From JBDXHU01 sp039989475 (GTDB lineage: Bacteria; Pseudomonadota; Gammaproteobacteria; Pseudomonadales; Halieaceae), in the NCBI GenBank assembly GCA_039989475.1, contig JBDXHU010000002.1, positions 310,001 through 374,000 on the forward strand: a DNA stretch of 64,000 nucleotides, read 5' to 3'. Positions within the stretch are counted from its first letter, which is position 1, and every line of letters starts with the position of its first letter. Positions 35,365-44,634 of the stretch are shown in pieces. The position numbers and the translations under genes were made by a program. Below the pieces are notes generated by a model that did no database searches, was not told the DNA's origin, and saw nothing but the letters and a program-made list of their open reading frames with translations.

Positions 35365-36344
35365 CAGGGCAGCAGGTGTTTGACCGCGTCGCGCTCTTCC
35401 GCCAGTTCCTGCTCGGTCGCTGTCAATTTAGCCCGGCTGAAATCAGAGACATCCGCATCCTGGACAATTTCCCAGTCGCCATTGCTGCAGCGGCAGGGGA
35501 AGGAGTAGATAAGACCTTCGGCAATGCCGTAGGAGCCGTCGGAATAGACGCCCATGGATACCCAGCTATCAGCGTCTGTGCCTAGTGCCCAGCAGCGCAT
35601 GTGGCCGATTGCCGCGTTGGCTGCAGACGCGGCCGAGGAGGCACCGCGGGCGGCAATAATAGCGGCACCGCGCTGTTGTACAGTGGGGATGAATTCTTCT
35701 TCAAGCCAGCTCTGGTCTACCAGTTCGGTGGCGATCTGGCCGTCAACCCTGGTGTTGAACAGATCTGGATACTGCGTGGCAGAGTGGTTGCCCCAGATGG
35801 TCATGTCTTTCACATCATTGACCGTCTTGCCGGTCTTCTGGGCGATCTGGGTCATGGCGCGGTTATGGTCCAGGCGGGTCATGGCCGTGAACTGGCGCGG
35901 GTTGATATCCGGTGCATTGCGCTGGGTGATCAGGGCGTTGGTGTTGGCCGGGTTGCCAACGACCAACACTTTAATACTCTTGCTGGCGTTGTCGTTGATG
36001 GCCTTGCCCTGCACCGAGAAAATCGCCGCATTGGCCTCCAGCAGATCCTTGCGCTCCATGCCGGGGCCGCGCGGGCGGGCACCAACCAGCAAGGCATAAT
36101 CGGCATCTTTGAAAGCCGCGGCCGGGTCATCAGTGCAAACAATGCCTGCCAGCAGCGGGAAGGCGCAGTCTTCCAGTTCCATGCGCACGCCCTCCAGGGC
36201 CTCCATCGCCGGCGTGATATCCAGCAACTGCAGTATGACCGGCTGGTCATCGCCCAACATGGCGCCGGAAGCGATACGGAACAAAAGGGCATAGCCTATC
36301 TGGCCTGCTGCGCCGGTAACGGTGACTCTAACGGGTGCATTCAT
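35364..36344 (-). CDS. mdh: NAD-dependent malate dehydrogenase
   Basis: The 326-residue protein is the TCA cycle malate dehydrogenase, lactate/malate dehydrogenase superfamily: NAD-binding VTVTGAAGQIGYALLFRIA, substrate arginines in VGARPRGPGMERKDLL and MTRLDHNRAM, and the catalytic histidine in IWGNHSATQYPD. It oxidises malate to oxaloacetate. The ATG at 36344 with GAGGA upstream is preferred to a longer frame that lacks it. It is the first gene of a two-gene unit with a TetR regulator and is divergent from ttcA with 176 bases between. Confidence 0.95.
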   Translation of the reverse strand: MNAPVRVTVTGAAGQIGYALLFRIASGAMLGDDQPVILQLLDITPAMEALEGVRMELEDCAFPLLAGIVCTDDPAAAFKDADYALLVGARPRGPGMERKDLLEANAAIFSVQGKAINDNASKSIKVLVVGNPANTNALITQRNAPDINPRQFTAMTRLDHNRAMTQIAQKTGKTVNDVKDMTIWGNHSATQYPDLFNTRVDGQIATELVDQSWLEEEFIPTVQQRGAAIIAARGASSAASAANAAIGHMRCWALGTDADSWVSMGVYSDGSYGIAEGLIYSFPCRCSNGDWEIVQDADVSDFSRAKLTATEQELAEERDAVKHLLP

Positions 36345-36520
36345 GGGGGGATTCCTCGTAAGACGTTGGCAAAAGCGCTCGCGCGCCAATGTGATGTTTT
36401 CGGGCCGCACATTCTAGACATCTCACTTGCTAATTGCCACTGCCAATGCGCGCCAGCGCGATATGCATACGCGTTGGGATTTGCTGGTAAAACGCGTAGA
36501 ATTCGCAGCCGTAACCATGA

Positions 36521-37405
36521 GTGAGCAGGCTGCCCGTGCGGGAACTGTCAAAAAAGGAAAAAACCGAGTTCAACAAGCTGCAGAAACGACTGCGGCGCAA
36601 CGCCGGCAATGCTATTGCCGACTACAACATGATTGAGGAAGGCGATCGGGTCATGGTGTGTCTGTCCGGTGGCAAAGACTCCTATGCCATGCTGGATGTG
36701 CTGATGAGTCTACAGCGCAACGCGCCGGTCAATTTTGATCTGGTGGCAGTTAACCTGGACCAGAAGCAGCCGGGCTTTCCCGAAGAAATACTGCCGGCGT
36801 ATCTCAAGAAGCTGGATCTGCCTTATTACATCCTGGAAAAGGATACCTACAGTATTGTGCGCGAGGTCGTGCCCGAGGGTAAAACCACCTGCGGGCTGTG
36901 TTCACGCCTGCGCCGCGGCAGCCTCTACGGTTTCGCCCAGGATATCGGCGCCAACAAGATAGCACTGGGTCATCATCGTGACGACATCGTCGAGACCCTG
37001 TTCCTGAACATGTTTTTCAACGGCTCACTCAAGGCGATGCCGCCCAAGCTGCTCAGTGATGATGGCGCCAACGTGGTGATTCGACCATTGGCATATTGCA
37101 AGGAGAAAGATCTGGTCGCCTTCGCCGATTACAAGGCCTTCCCGATCATTCCCTGTAACCTCTGCGGTTCCCAGGAGAATCTGCAGCGGGTGCAGGTGAA
37201 GAAGATGTTGCAGGACTGGGAGCGACAGTATCCAGGGCGCACGGAAACCATCTTCCGCAGCATTCGTAATATTGCACCGTCGCAGCTTGCCGATAGCTCC
37301 CTGTTTGATTTCAGGTCCCTGCGCGCTGGCCAGGCTGGGCTTGAGGAAGACCGGGAGCTTTACCTGGGCGCCAGTGCTCCCCTTATCCAGGCCGTAAATC
37401 TCTAG
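36521..37405 (+). CDS. ttcA: tRNA 2-thiocytidine(32) synthetase TtcA
   Basis: The 294-residue protein has the PP-loop SGGKDS (49-54) and two CxxC pairs (124/127 and 212/215) that bind a [4Fe-4S] cluster, the TtcA signature, with GANKIALGHHRDDIVETLFLN between. It converts cytidine 32 of some tRNAs to 2-thiocytidine. The GTG start at 36521 is the natural N terminus; an ATG four bases upstream is in another frame. Its TAG stop overlaps the GTG of ccmA, so it is co-translated with cytochrome c maturation genes. Confidence 0.95.
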   Translation: MSRLPVRELSKKEKTEFNKLQKRLRRNAGNAIADYNMIEEGDRVMVCLSGGKDSYAMLDVLMSLQRNAPVNFDLVAVNLDQKQPGFPEEILPAYLKKLDLPYYILEKDTYSIVREVVPEGKTTCGLCSRLRRGSLYGFAQDIGANKIALGHHRDDIVETLFLNMFFNGSLKAMPPKLLSDDGANVVIRPLAYCKEKDLVAFADYKAFPIIPCNLCGSQENLQRVQVKKMLQDWERQYPGRTETIFRSIRNIAPSQLADSSLFDFRSLRAGQAGLEEDRELYLGASAPLIQAVNL

Positions 37406-38001
37406 TGTCAGAACCCTTGATCAACGCCAGTGGGCTATGCCTGGAGCGGGGCGGGCGACAGCTGCTGTCCAATTTCGAATTGCAGGTTGGCAGTGGTGAG
37501 CTGGTCCTTATAGAAGGTGCCAATGGCAGTGGCAAGACCACCTTGCTGCGCAGTCTGGCGGGCCTGTCCGAACTGGGTCAGGCCGGCACGATTACGCGTA
37601 ACTGCGAACAGCTGCTCTACCTTGGCCACAAGTTCGGCATCAAGTTACAGTTGAGCCCAGCTGAGAACCTGCACTGGTTCTGTCATAGCCAGGGCCTGGA
37701 CCCGGCGGGGATCAACTCGGCGCTGGACCGGGTCGGCCTGTATGGTTATGAGGATGTTCTGTGCCAGTCCTTGTCCGCCGGTCAGCAGCGGCGGGTCAAC
37801 CTGGCGCGGCTGTACCTGAGCTCCGGCGGTTTGTGGTTGTTGGACGAGCCGTTTACCGCGATCGACCGGGATGGCGTCAAGGCCTTGACCCAGACCTTGA
37901 TCGACCAGGTCGCCGGCGGTGGCTCCGTGGTGCTGACCTCGCACCAGGACCTGCCCCTGGACGTGCCCCTGCGCCGGGTCATATTGGGAGCGACGGCATG
38001 A
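37405..38001 (+). CDS. ccmA: Haem exporter ATP-binding protein CcmA
   Basis: The 198-residue ABC ATPase has Walker A GANGSGKTT, signature SLSAGQQRRVNLARLYL and Walker B LWLLDEP. With CcmB, CcmC and CcmD it releases holo-CcmE from the membrane complex during c-type cytochrome assembly. It starts at the GTG overlapping the ttcA stop and its TGA overlaps the ccmB start (ATGA). Confidence 0.95.
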   Translation: MSEPLINASGLCLERGGRQLLSNFELQVGSGELVLIEGANGSGKTTLLRSLAGLSELGQAGTITRNCEQLLYLGHKFGIKLQLSPAENLHWFCHSQGLDPAGINSALDRVGLYGYEDVLCQSLSAGQQRRVNLARLYLSSGGLWLLDEPFTAIDRDGVKALTQTLIDQVAGGGSVVLTSHQDLPLDVPLRRVILGATA

Positions 38002-38687
38002 AGACCGCGCCCTTGTTGCCGTTCCTGCGCGCCAGCCTCAGGCGGCAGCTGCTGTTGGCCTATAGGCGACCGGTAGACACGGTGAACCCGCTGTTGTTTT
38101 TCCTGCTGGTAGTGACCCTGTTTCCGCTGGGTATTGGGCCGGACCCAAGCCAGTTGAGTGAGTTCGCACCGGGAATACTCTGGATCGTGGCCCTGCTGGC
38201 GTCGCTGATGGCGGCGGAGGGTATGTTCCGCAGCGACTACGAAGATGGCTCACTGGAGCAACTGCTGCTGTCACCGCAGCCCCTGTACCTGTCTGCATTG
38301 AGCTATGTGTTTGCGCACTGGTTATTGACCGGCCTGCCCCTGACCTTGATATCGCCCCTGTTCGCGATGATGTTGCAACTGCCAGCTGAGGCGCTGCCTG
38401 TGTTGCTGGCGAGTATGGCCCTGGGCACAGCGGTGCTGAGCCTGCTCGGCTCTATTGGCGCGGCGCTCACTGTCAGCCTGAAGCGTGGCGGGATGCTGAT
38501 TTCACTGATTATCATGCCCCTGTATATTCCCGTGCTGATTTTTGGCAGCAGCGCGGTGCGCTTCGCCGTATTCGGTAATGATTCGCAGCCACAGCTATTG
38601 CTGATAGCCGGCATGCTGTCGCTGGCGATTGCACTGGCGCCCTTCGCGATAGCTGCCGGTTTACGTATTTCGGTTGATGCAGGATAG
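37998..38687 (+). CDS. ccmB: Haem exporter permease CcmB
   Basis: The 229-residue membrane protein begins MKTAPLLPFLRASLRRQLLL and has six hydrophobic helices, including LLFFLLVVTLFPLGIG and IMPLYIPVLIFGSSAVRF. It is the permease partner of CcmA. The frame is open far upstream inside ccmA (to 37761), but the ATG overlapping the ccmA stop gives the correct family length. Confidence 0.95.
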   Translation: MKTAPLLPFLRASLRRQLLLAYRRPVDTVNPLLFFLLVVTLFPLGIGPDPSQLSEFAPGILWIVALLASLMAAEGMFRSDYEDGSLEQLLLSPQPLYLSALSYVFAHWLLTGLPLTLISPLFAMMLQLPAEALPVLLASMALGTAVLSLLGSIGAALTVSLKRGGMLISLIIMPLYIPVLIFGSSAVRFAVFGNDSQPQLLLIAGMLSLAIALAPFAIAAGLRISVDAG

Positions 38688-38743
38688 GATTTGATAGCCC
38701 AAGCCCGCTATAATCCCCGCACTCTCAGGTTGTATTAGAAGCT

Positions 38744-39511
38744 ATGTGGTCCTTTTTTCATAAACTCGGTTCGCCCCCCTGGATGTATCGTATTTCCGGC
38801 AGCATATTGAGCTGGCTGCTGCCGCTAACGCTGCTGTTACTCGCGGTTGGGTCCATCTGGGGTTTGCTCTATGCGCCTGCGGATTTTCGCCAGGGCAACA
38901 GTTTTCGGATTATCTATTTCCACGTACCGGCCTCTGTGGTGGCGCTGGCGGCTTACTACGTCATGGCAATCGCTGGCGCTGTTAGCCTGATCTGGAAGAT
39001 GAAGATGGCAGAGGTGGCAATGAAGAGCTGCGCGCCGATTGGCGCCGCGCTGACCTTCCTGGGGCTGATCTCCGGCGCCGTCTGGGGCAAGCCAACCTGG
39101 GGTACCTGGTGGGTGTGGGATGCACGGATTACTTCAATGTTAATCCTGTTTTTCCTCTACCTGGGCGTGGTTGCGCTGTACCAGGCCTACGAGAATAAAG
39201 CGGCCGCAGCTAAAGCCTGTGCCGTGCTGAGTCTGGTGGGTACAGTCAATATTCCCATCATCTACAAGTCGGTGGACTGGTGGTACAGCCTGCACCAGCC
39301 TGCCACTATCAAATTCACAGAAGAATCGACTATGCACAGCGATATGCTGCAGCCCTTGCTGCTGATGATTCTGGCGTTTTACTGCCTGTTCACCTGTAGT
39401 CTGCTCCTGAATATGCGCAGCGAACTGTTGCGCCAGGGTGCCGGCACCAACTGGGTACGCGAGCAGGTGCTGGCGCGCCGGGGCACAAAAGGAGCGACCG
39501 ATGCAGTTTGA
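38744..39511 (+). CDS. ccmC: Haem lyase/handling protein CcmC
   Basis: The 255-residue membrane protein carries the tryptophan-rich WWD motif GTWWVWDARITSML that holds haem at the periplasmic face, with helices on both sides and histidines before (IYFHVPASV) and after (STMHSDMLQ). It loads haem onto CcmE. It overlaps ccmD by 11 bases. Confidence 0.95.
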   Translation: MWSFFHKLGSPPWMYRISGSILSWLLPLTLLLLAVGSIWGLLYAPADFRQGNSFRIIYFHVPASVVALAAYYVMAIAGAVSLIWKMKMAEVAMKSCAPIGAALTFLGLISGAVWGKPTWGTWWVWDARITSMLILFFLYLGVVALYQAYENKAAAAKACAVLSLVGTVNIPIIYKSVDWWYSLHQPATIKFTEESTMHSDMLQPLLLMILAFYCLFTCSLLLNMRSELLRQGAGTNWVREQVLARRGTKGATDAV

Positions 39512-39719
39512 TTCTTTAGCCGCAGCGCTGGCAATGGACGGGCACGGTGCCTATGTCTGGTTTGTCGCGCTGGTAACTTTTGCCGTGATCGCGGGTCTCT
39601 TATTACTGCCAAGCCTGTCCAGTCGGCGCTTCCTGCGCGAGCAGGACGGGATTCTGCGGCGTGAGCAGCGGGCGGCACAACAGCAACATACAGAGGTTAG
39701 TCATGCATCCAGTTCGTAA
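39501..39719 (+). CDS. ccmD: Haem exporter small subunit CcmD
   Basis: This 72-residue protein has one membrane helix (VALVTFAVIAGLLLLPSL) preceded by GHGAYVW and followed by basic and glutamine-rich residues, the CcmD pattern. It steadies the CcmABC-CcmE complex. The ATG at 39501 lies inside the end of ccmC. Confidence 0.92.
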   Translation: MQFDSLAAALAMDGHGAYVWFVALVTFAVIAGLLLLPSLSSRRFLREQDGILRREQRAAQQQHTEVSHASSS

Positions 39720-40140
39720 ACAGCGCCTGATCCTGGTGTGTTTCATTGTCGCGTTTTCCAGTCTTGCGATCGGCCTGGTGAGCTACGGACTACGCGGTAA
39801 TATCAACCTGTTTTTCCCGCCTGCGGAAATTGCTGCGGGCAAAGCACCCGTGGGTCAGCCTATCAGGCTCGGTGGTATGGTGGTTGAGGGTAGTATCAAG
39901 CGCGCCAGTGACAGCCTGCGGGTACAGTTTGATGTGACCGATTACCAGGCCACGGTTACGGCTGTTTATGTGGGCATACTGCCCGACCTGTTCGATGAGG
40001 GGCAGGGCGTCGTCGCCGCCGGCGTGCTAGACGAGGATGGGGTGCTGCAGGCCACCGAGGTGCTGGCCAAGCATGACGAAAACTACATGCCGCCCGAGGT
40101 GACCGAGGCCCTGGCGCGAGCAGAGGCAGCTAAATCGTGA
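39703..40140 (+). CDS. ccmE: Periplasmic haem chaperone CcmE
   Basis: The 145-residue protein has one N-terminal membrane helix and an OB-fold periplasmic domain. The haem-binding motif is LAKHDENYMPPEV, with H124 as the covalent haem ligand and Y128 as the nearby tyrosine. It carries haem from CcmC to CcmF/H. The start lies 17 bases inside ccmD. Confidence 0.95.
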   Translation: MHPVRKQRLILVCFIVAFSSLAIGLVSYGLRGNINLFFPPAEIAAGKAPVGQPIRLGGMVVEGSIKRASDSLRVQFDVTDYQATVTAVYVGILPDLFDEGQGVVAAGVLDEDGVLQATEVLAKHDENYMPPEVTEALARAEAAKS

Positions 40141-42128
40141 TTCCCGAGTTCGGTCATTTTGCGCTGATTATTGCATTGGGCCTGGCCCTGCTGCTGACCC
40201 TGATACCCCTGTGGGGAAGCTTTCGAAATAACCAGCAGGCGATGTCCATGGCGCCGTCCCTGTCTATCGGCATGCTGGTATTTGTTGCCATCAGCTTTGC
40301 CTGCCTTGGCTATGCATTCGTCACCGATGATTTTTCGGTGGCGCTGGTGGCCAATCACTCCAATAGCCTGATGCCCACGGCACTGAAATTTTCAGCTCTC
40401 TGGGGTAACCACGAGGGCTCACTCCTGTTGTGGGTGCTTATCCTGTCGCTGTGGACGGCGGCGGTGGCGATCTTCAGTGCAGAATTACCCCTGCAGCTAT
40501 TGTCACGTGTGCTGTCGGTGATGGGCATCATCGCGCTTGGATTCCTGCTTTTCTCCCTGCTCACCTCCAACCCCTTTGCGCGGCTGCTGCCCAGTGTGCC
40601 GACTGACGGCGCCGACTTGAATCCGCTGCTGCAGGACCCTGGCCTGATTATTCATCCACCCTTGCTGTATATGGGCTACGTCGGTTTTTCGGTGGCTTTT
40701 GCCTTTGCCATCGGCGCACTGATGGGTGGCCGGCTGGATGCTTCCTGGGCGCGCTGGTCGCGGCCCTGGACCAATGCGGCCTGGGCCTTCCTCACTCTCG
40801 GCATCATGCTGGGCAGCTGGTGGGCCTATTATGAACTTGGCTGGGGCGGCTGGTGGTTCTGGGACCCGGTTGAAAATGCCTCCTTTATGCCATGGCTGGC
40901 CGGTACCGCCCTGATTCACAGCCTTGCGGTGACCGAAAAACGCGGGCTGTTCCGCAGTTGGACTGTGCTGCTGGCGATTTTCACCTTCTCTCTTAGCCTG
41001 CTGGGAACCTTCCTGGTGCGGTCGGGCGTGCTGACCTCAGTGCACGCCTTTGCTGCCGACCCGGCCAGGGGTGTTTTCGTCCTGGCCTTCCTGGCTATTG
41101 TGGTGGGTGGTTCATTGACGCTCTACGCCCTGCGCGCGCCGGCGGTGCAGAGCCGTATCGGCTTTGCCTGGGTCTCGCGAGAGAGCCTGATGCTGCTCAA
41201 TAACGTGGTCTTCCTGGTGGCTACCCTGACGGTGCTGTTTGGCACCTTGTTCCCGTTGATCACTGATGCACTGGGCCTGGGTAAGTACTCGGTGGGGCCT
41301 CCCTATTTCAATAGTGTGTTCCTGCCATTGATGGCCCTGCTGATCCCGTTTATGGGGATTGGGCCAACCTCGCGCTGGAAGCGTGATGAGACTGCTCGCT
41401 GGCGCGCAGAGTTATTGGCCCCGGCCCTGGCGGCGCTGATTATTGGTTTTGGCTTTCCATTTCTTTACGGTGGCAGCTTTAACCTCTGGGTGATGCTGGC
41501 GGTTGTTCTGGCCGGTTGGCTGGTGCTGGCCATGTTGCGCGACCTGGGCCGGCAAGTGCGCAATGCCAGTAGCCTGATGGTGGGGCTGCGCCGGCTCACG
41601 CCCAGCTACTATGGCATGCAGTTGGCTCACCTGGGTTTTGCCGCCAGCGTCATTGGTGTGGTGTTGACCAGCCAGTATGCGGTGGAGCGTGATCTAAAGA
41701 TGGCGCCGGGTGATAGCCACGATATAGCCGGCTACCATTTTGTGTTCGACGAACTGTCAAAAGTGCGCGGCCCCAATTTTATTGCGGATGGTGCCAATTT
41801 CAGTGTCAGTCAGGATGGGGTTGTCATAGCCCGCTTGCAGGCCCAAAAGCGGCGCTACCTCGCCTCCGGCCAGGTCATGACCGAGGCGGCGATTGATGCC
41901 GGCGTATTCCGCGACATCTTTATCGCCATGGGCGAGCCACTGGGCGGCGAGTCCTGGGCGATTCGCCTGCATTACAAGCCCTTTGTACGCTGGATCTGGG
42001 GTGGCGCTATTGCCATGGGCCTGGGGGGATTCCTGACCCTGGCTGATCGTCGTTATCGACGCGCCCGGCGTCGGTCCGAAGCCGGCGTTACCGGGCTGGG
42101 AACGGAGGCGCAGGGTGGGACGGCTTAA
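40137..42128 (+). CDS. ccmF: Cytochrome c haem lyase subunit CcmF
   Basis: The 663-residue polytopic protein has the WWD motif GWGGWWFWDPVENASFMPW and conserved histidines around (NHEGSLLLWV, IIHPPLLYMGY). It receives haem from CcmE and attaches it to apocytochrome c. The GTG start overlaps the ccmE stop (GTGA). Confidence 0.95.
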   Translation: MIPEFGHFALIIALGLALLLTLIPLWGSFRNNQQAMSMAPSLSIGMLVFVAISFACLGYAFVTDDFSVALVANHSNSLMPTALKFSALWGNHEGSLLLWVLILSLWTAAVAIFSAELPLQLLSRVLSVMGIIALGFLLFSLLTSNPFARLLPSVPTDGADLNPLLQDPGLIIHPPLLYMGYVGFSVAFAFAIGALMGGRLDASWARWSRPWTNAAWAFLTLGIMLGSWWAYYELGWGGWWFWDPVENASFMPWLAGTALIHSLAVTEKRGLFRSWTVLLAIFTFSLSLLGTFLVRSGVLTSVHAFAADPARGVFVLAFLAIVVGGSLTLYALRAPAVQSRIGFAWVSRESLMLLNNVVFLVATLTVLFGTLFPLITDALGLGKYSVGPPYFNSVFLPLMALLIPFMGIGPTSRWKRDETARWRAELLAPALAALIIGFGFPFLYGGSFNLWVMLAVVLAGWLVLAMLRDLGRQVRNASSLMVGLRRLTPSYYGMQLAHLGFAASVIGVVLTSQYAVERDLKMAPGDSHDIAGYHFVFDELSKVRGPNFIADGANFSVSQDGVVIARLQAQKRRYLASGQVMTEAAIDAGVFRDIFIAMGEPLGGESWAIRLHYKPFVRWIWGGAIAMGLGGFLTLADRRYRRARRRSEAGVTGLGTEAQGGTA

Positions 42129-42657
42129 ACTTTTTATCCCCCTGGCGGTGTTCGTAGTGATGTCGGGGTTCCTGATGCGCGGTTTGCAATTGGACCCGCA
42201 GGCACTGCCCTCGGCCTTGATAGACAAGCCGATCCCGGAGTTCAGCTTACCGGTGTTGGGTGCTGCGCCAGCCACCATGGTTTCGCGCCAGGCGGTGATT
42301 GGAGAGGTGGCACTGTTCAATGTGTGGGCGACCTGGTGTGCATCCTGCCGGGTGGAGCATCCCTACCTGACCCAGCTGGCGGCCCGTGGAATTCCAATTT
42401 ATGGCATCAATTACAAGGACAATGACCGCGACGCGCTGCAGTGGCTGCAGGATCTGGGAGATCCCTACCGTCTTAATATCGTCGACGCTGAAGGTAGCCT
42501 GGGTCTGGACCTGGGAGTTTACGGCGCCCCGGAAACCTATGTTGTTGATGCCAATGGCCTAATCCGTTATCGCCATGTCGGCGTGGTCAATGAACAGGTG
42601 TGGACTGAGATCCTGGAGCCGATTGTGCGCGAGCTGCGGCGGGAGGGCTCGGCATGA
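42115..42657 (+). CDS. ccmG: Thiol:disulfide interchange protein CcmG/DsbE
   Basis: The 180-residue membrane-anchored thioredoxin-like protein has the redox motif WATWCASCRVEHP (C75, C78) and the CcmG-type INYKDNDRDALQWL. It reduces apocytochrome c cysteines before haem attachment. The active-site residues between the cysteines are alanine-serine, differing from WCPTC of E. coli. It starts with GTG inside the end of ccmF. Confidence 0.94.
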   Translation: MGRLKLFIPLAVFVVMSGFLMRGLQLDPQALPSALIDKPIPEFSLPVLGAAPATMVSRQAVIGEVALFNVWATWCASCRVEHPYLTQLAARGIPIYGINYKDNDRDALQWLQDLGDPYRLNIVDAEGSLGLDLGVYGAPETYVVDANGLIRYRHVGVVNEQVWTEILEPIVRELRREGSA

Positions 42658-43154
42658 GCCGCCGCTACCTGTTGCTGTGCTTGTTGCTGCTGGTGGCACC
42701 GGTGCAGGCGGTAATTGAGTCCTACGACTTCGCCGATGAAGAGATGCGCGAGCGTTACCGGCTACTGAGTGCTGAACTGCGCTGCCCCAAGTGCCAGAAC
42801 CAGAATATTGCCGACTCCAACGCGCCTATCGCCGCCGACCTGCGGGCACAGCTGCACGAGCAGCTACACGCAGGTCGCAGTAACGACGAAATCGTGGAGT
42901 ACATGGTCGATCGCTATGGCGAGTTCGTGCTCTACCGGCCGCGTTGGAACCAGGTCACCATGGTGTTGTGGTTGGCCCCGGTCATCCTGCTGGGCCTCGC
43001 CCTGTGGGTGTTATTGGCCAGTATTCGAAATCGTAAGGCGGGCGCTGCCAGTGTTGCCCTGAGTGAAGCGGAACAGCAGCGCTTGCAAGCATTGCTCGCT
43101 GACACTGACAACGGGGCCAGCCAGGACCCGCAACAAGGATCCTCCAATGACTGA
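42654..43154 (+). CDS. ccmH: Cytochrome c maturation protein CcmH
   Basis: The 166-residue protein has a signal peptide (LLLCLLLLVAPVQAV), the redox motif LRCPKCQNQNIADSNAPIA (C44, C47) and a C-terminal membrane helix followed by a tail of about 35 residues. It helps to reduce or chaperone apocytochrome c. ATGA overlap with ccmG; eight-base overlap with the next gene. Confidence 0.95.
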   Translation: MSRRYLLLCLLLLVAPVQAVIESYDFADEEMRERYRLLSAELRCPKCQNQNIADSNAPIAADLRAQLHEQLHAGRSNDEIVEYMVDRYGEFVLYRPRWNQVTMVLWLAPVILLGLALWVLLASIRNRKAGAASVALSEAEQQRLQALLADTDNGASQDPQQGSSND

Positions 43155-44427
43155 ATTCTGGATTGGGGCGCTTGCCTTACTGTTATTGGCAGCGTTGTTC
43201 CTCGCCTTTCCCGGGCTGTTTTTACGCCAGCGCCGGGTCCGCGACCAGGAGCAGTCGAATCGGGACTGGTACCAGCGTCGCCGGCAGGAGTTGCAGGCCC
43301 AGGCCACCGAGGCGGGTGTAGACGTCGACGAGTTGCTGCAGGATGTGCAGCTGCGAATGCTGGAGAATGACGACGCAGGTGAGAGCGAGACCGAGGCCCT
43401 GGTATCTGCGGCCCGCCCGGGGTGGCAACTTCCCTTGTTGCTGCTTGCCCTGGCTGTGCCGGCAGCGGTGTTATACCAGCAACTGGGCGCGGGCCCTGAT
43501 GTGGCCCTGGCCCAGGCCCTGGGCACATTCTCTGCGGATAGCTCCGAAGCTGACTATCGACGTGCCATGCTACTGGTGGAAGATCGCGCCGAGCAGCGAC
43601 CGGAGAATTTGCATTACCAGGCCATGTTGGGTCGCTTCTACATGAACGAAGGGGATTACCAACGTGCCCGGCAGCTTTATCTGAAGTTGTCCGAGCAGGC
43701 GCCCCAGGATTCGACCGCCCTGGCACTGGCTGCCCAGGCCAGCTTCCTGGCCGCGGGCAGGGTACTGGACAGTGACAGTCAATTGTTGGCTGAACGGGCC
43801 TTGAGCATCGACCCTCACCAGCGTACGGCGTTGGGTCTTTTGGGTATGGTGGCTTATGAAAAGCAACAATATCAGGCGGCGATCAGTTACTGGCGACGCT
43901 TGCTGGTGATGGAAGACCCGGCCTCTTCTTCAGCGCAGATGATCCAGGGCGTTATTGCCCGTGCCGAGGCCGCATTGGCAGGCGACGGCGGGGCGATTGC
44001 CGCAGCTGCGCCAACTACAGCCCCTGAGCAAGACGCTGCCGCTGAGCAAGACGCTGCCGCTGGGCAGGATGCTGTCGATGGCGCCGGGGTCACCCTGCGC
44101 CTGGAGCTGGCCGCCGGTGCGCGGGTCAGCGCGGGGGACACCTTGTTTGTCTTCGCCCGCAACCCTGCTGTGGACTCGCGTATGCCGGTGGCGGTCAAGC
44201 GACTGCTGGCCTCGCAGTTGCCAATGACCCTGCGTTTGGACGACGCCAGTTCTATGGCGGGACAGAAGATCTCCGAGTTAGGTGCCGTCGATGTTGTTGC
44301 CAGGGTCTCGCCCAGTGGTCAGCCCGGGGAGCAGCATGCCACCTTGCAGGCCAATTTGCCGTCTCTACAGCCGGATACGGCAGCAACCGTGCACCGGCTG
44401 GTGCTTGAGCCGGTTGGAGATTCCTGA
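43147..44427 (+). CDS. ccmI: Cytochrome c maturation protein CcmI (TPR)
   Basis: The 426-residue protein has two N-terminal membrane helices (FWIGALALLLLAALFLAFPG and LPLLLLALAVPAAVLYQ), a tetratricopeptide region (about 130-270: NLHYQAMLGRFYMNEGDYQRA and successive repeats) and a C-terminal beta-rich domain (VTLRLELAAGARVSAGDTLF). It holds apocytochrome c for the haem lyase. The linker between TPR and C-terminal domain contains three imperfect EQDAAA units encoded by 18-base DNA repeats. It is the last ccm gene. Confidence 0.93.
   Translation: MTEFWIGALALLLLAALFLAFPGLFLRQRRVRDQEQSNRDWYQRRRQELQAQATEAGVDVDELLQDVQLRMLENDDAGESETEALVSAARPGWQLPLLLLALAVPAAVLYQQLGAGPDVALAQALGTFSADSSEADYRRAMLLVEDRAEQRPENLHYQAMLGRFYMNEGDYQRARQLYLKLSEQAPQDSTALALAAQASFLAAGRVLDSDSQLLAERALSIDPHQRTALGLLGMVAYEKQQYQAAISYWRRLLVMEDPASSSAQMIQGVIARAEAALAGDGGAIAAAAPTTAPEQDAAAEQDAAAGQDAVDGAGVTLRLELAAGARVSAGDTLFVFARNPAVDSRMPVAVKRLLASQLPMTLRLDDASSMAGQKISELGAVDVVARVSPSGQPGEQHATLQANLPSLQPDTAATVHRLVLEPVGDS
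44023..44076 (+). repeat. 18-base tandem repeat in ccmI linker
   Basis: Three consecutive 18-base units, the first two differing by one base (GCTGAGCAAGACGCTGCC) and the third with four changes, encode EQDAAA-EQDAAA-GQDAVD in the flexible linker of CcmI. The near-identity of two copies suggests a recent duplication. Confidence 0.8.
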
Positions 44428-44634
44428 GTCACGACGGCATTTCGCGCAAAAGCTTAAAAAAGTCGCAAAAAACTCTCTCTTGCCACTCCCAAGTGTTGTG
44501 CCCACGCGTTAAACTAGACCCACTATATTGTGTGCTCGATTACCGGTGGAGCAGCTCCCCCGGTTGTTTTGCGCCCAGAATATAATCAATAAAAATAGTA
44601 AAATCATATACTTATGAGACTTTGTTAAGGCCGT

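Noticed and set aside
37761..37997. Upstream extension of ccmB frame inside ccmA
   Set aside because: The added sequence is not CcmB-like; the ATG overlapping the ccmA stop gives the normal family length.
44428..44634. TATAAT about 55 bases before smc as a defined promoter
   Set aside because: No acceptable -35 element stands at the right spacing; mentioned under smc only.
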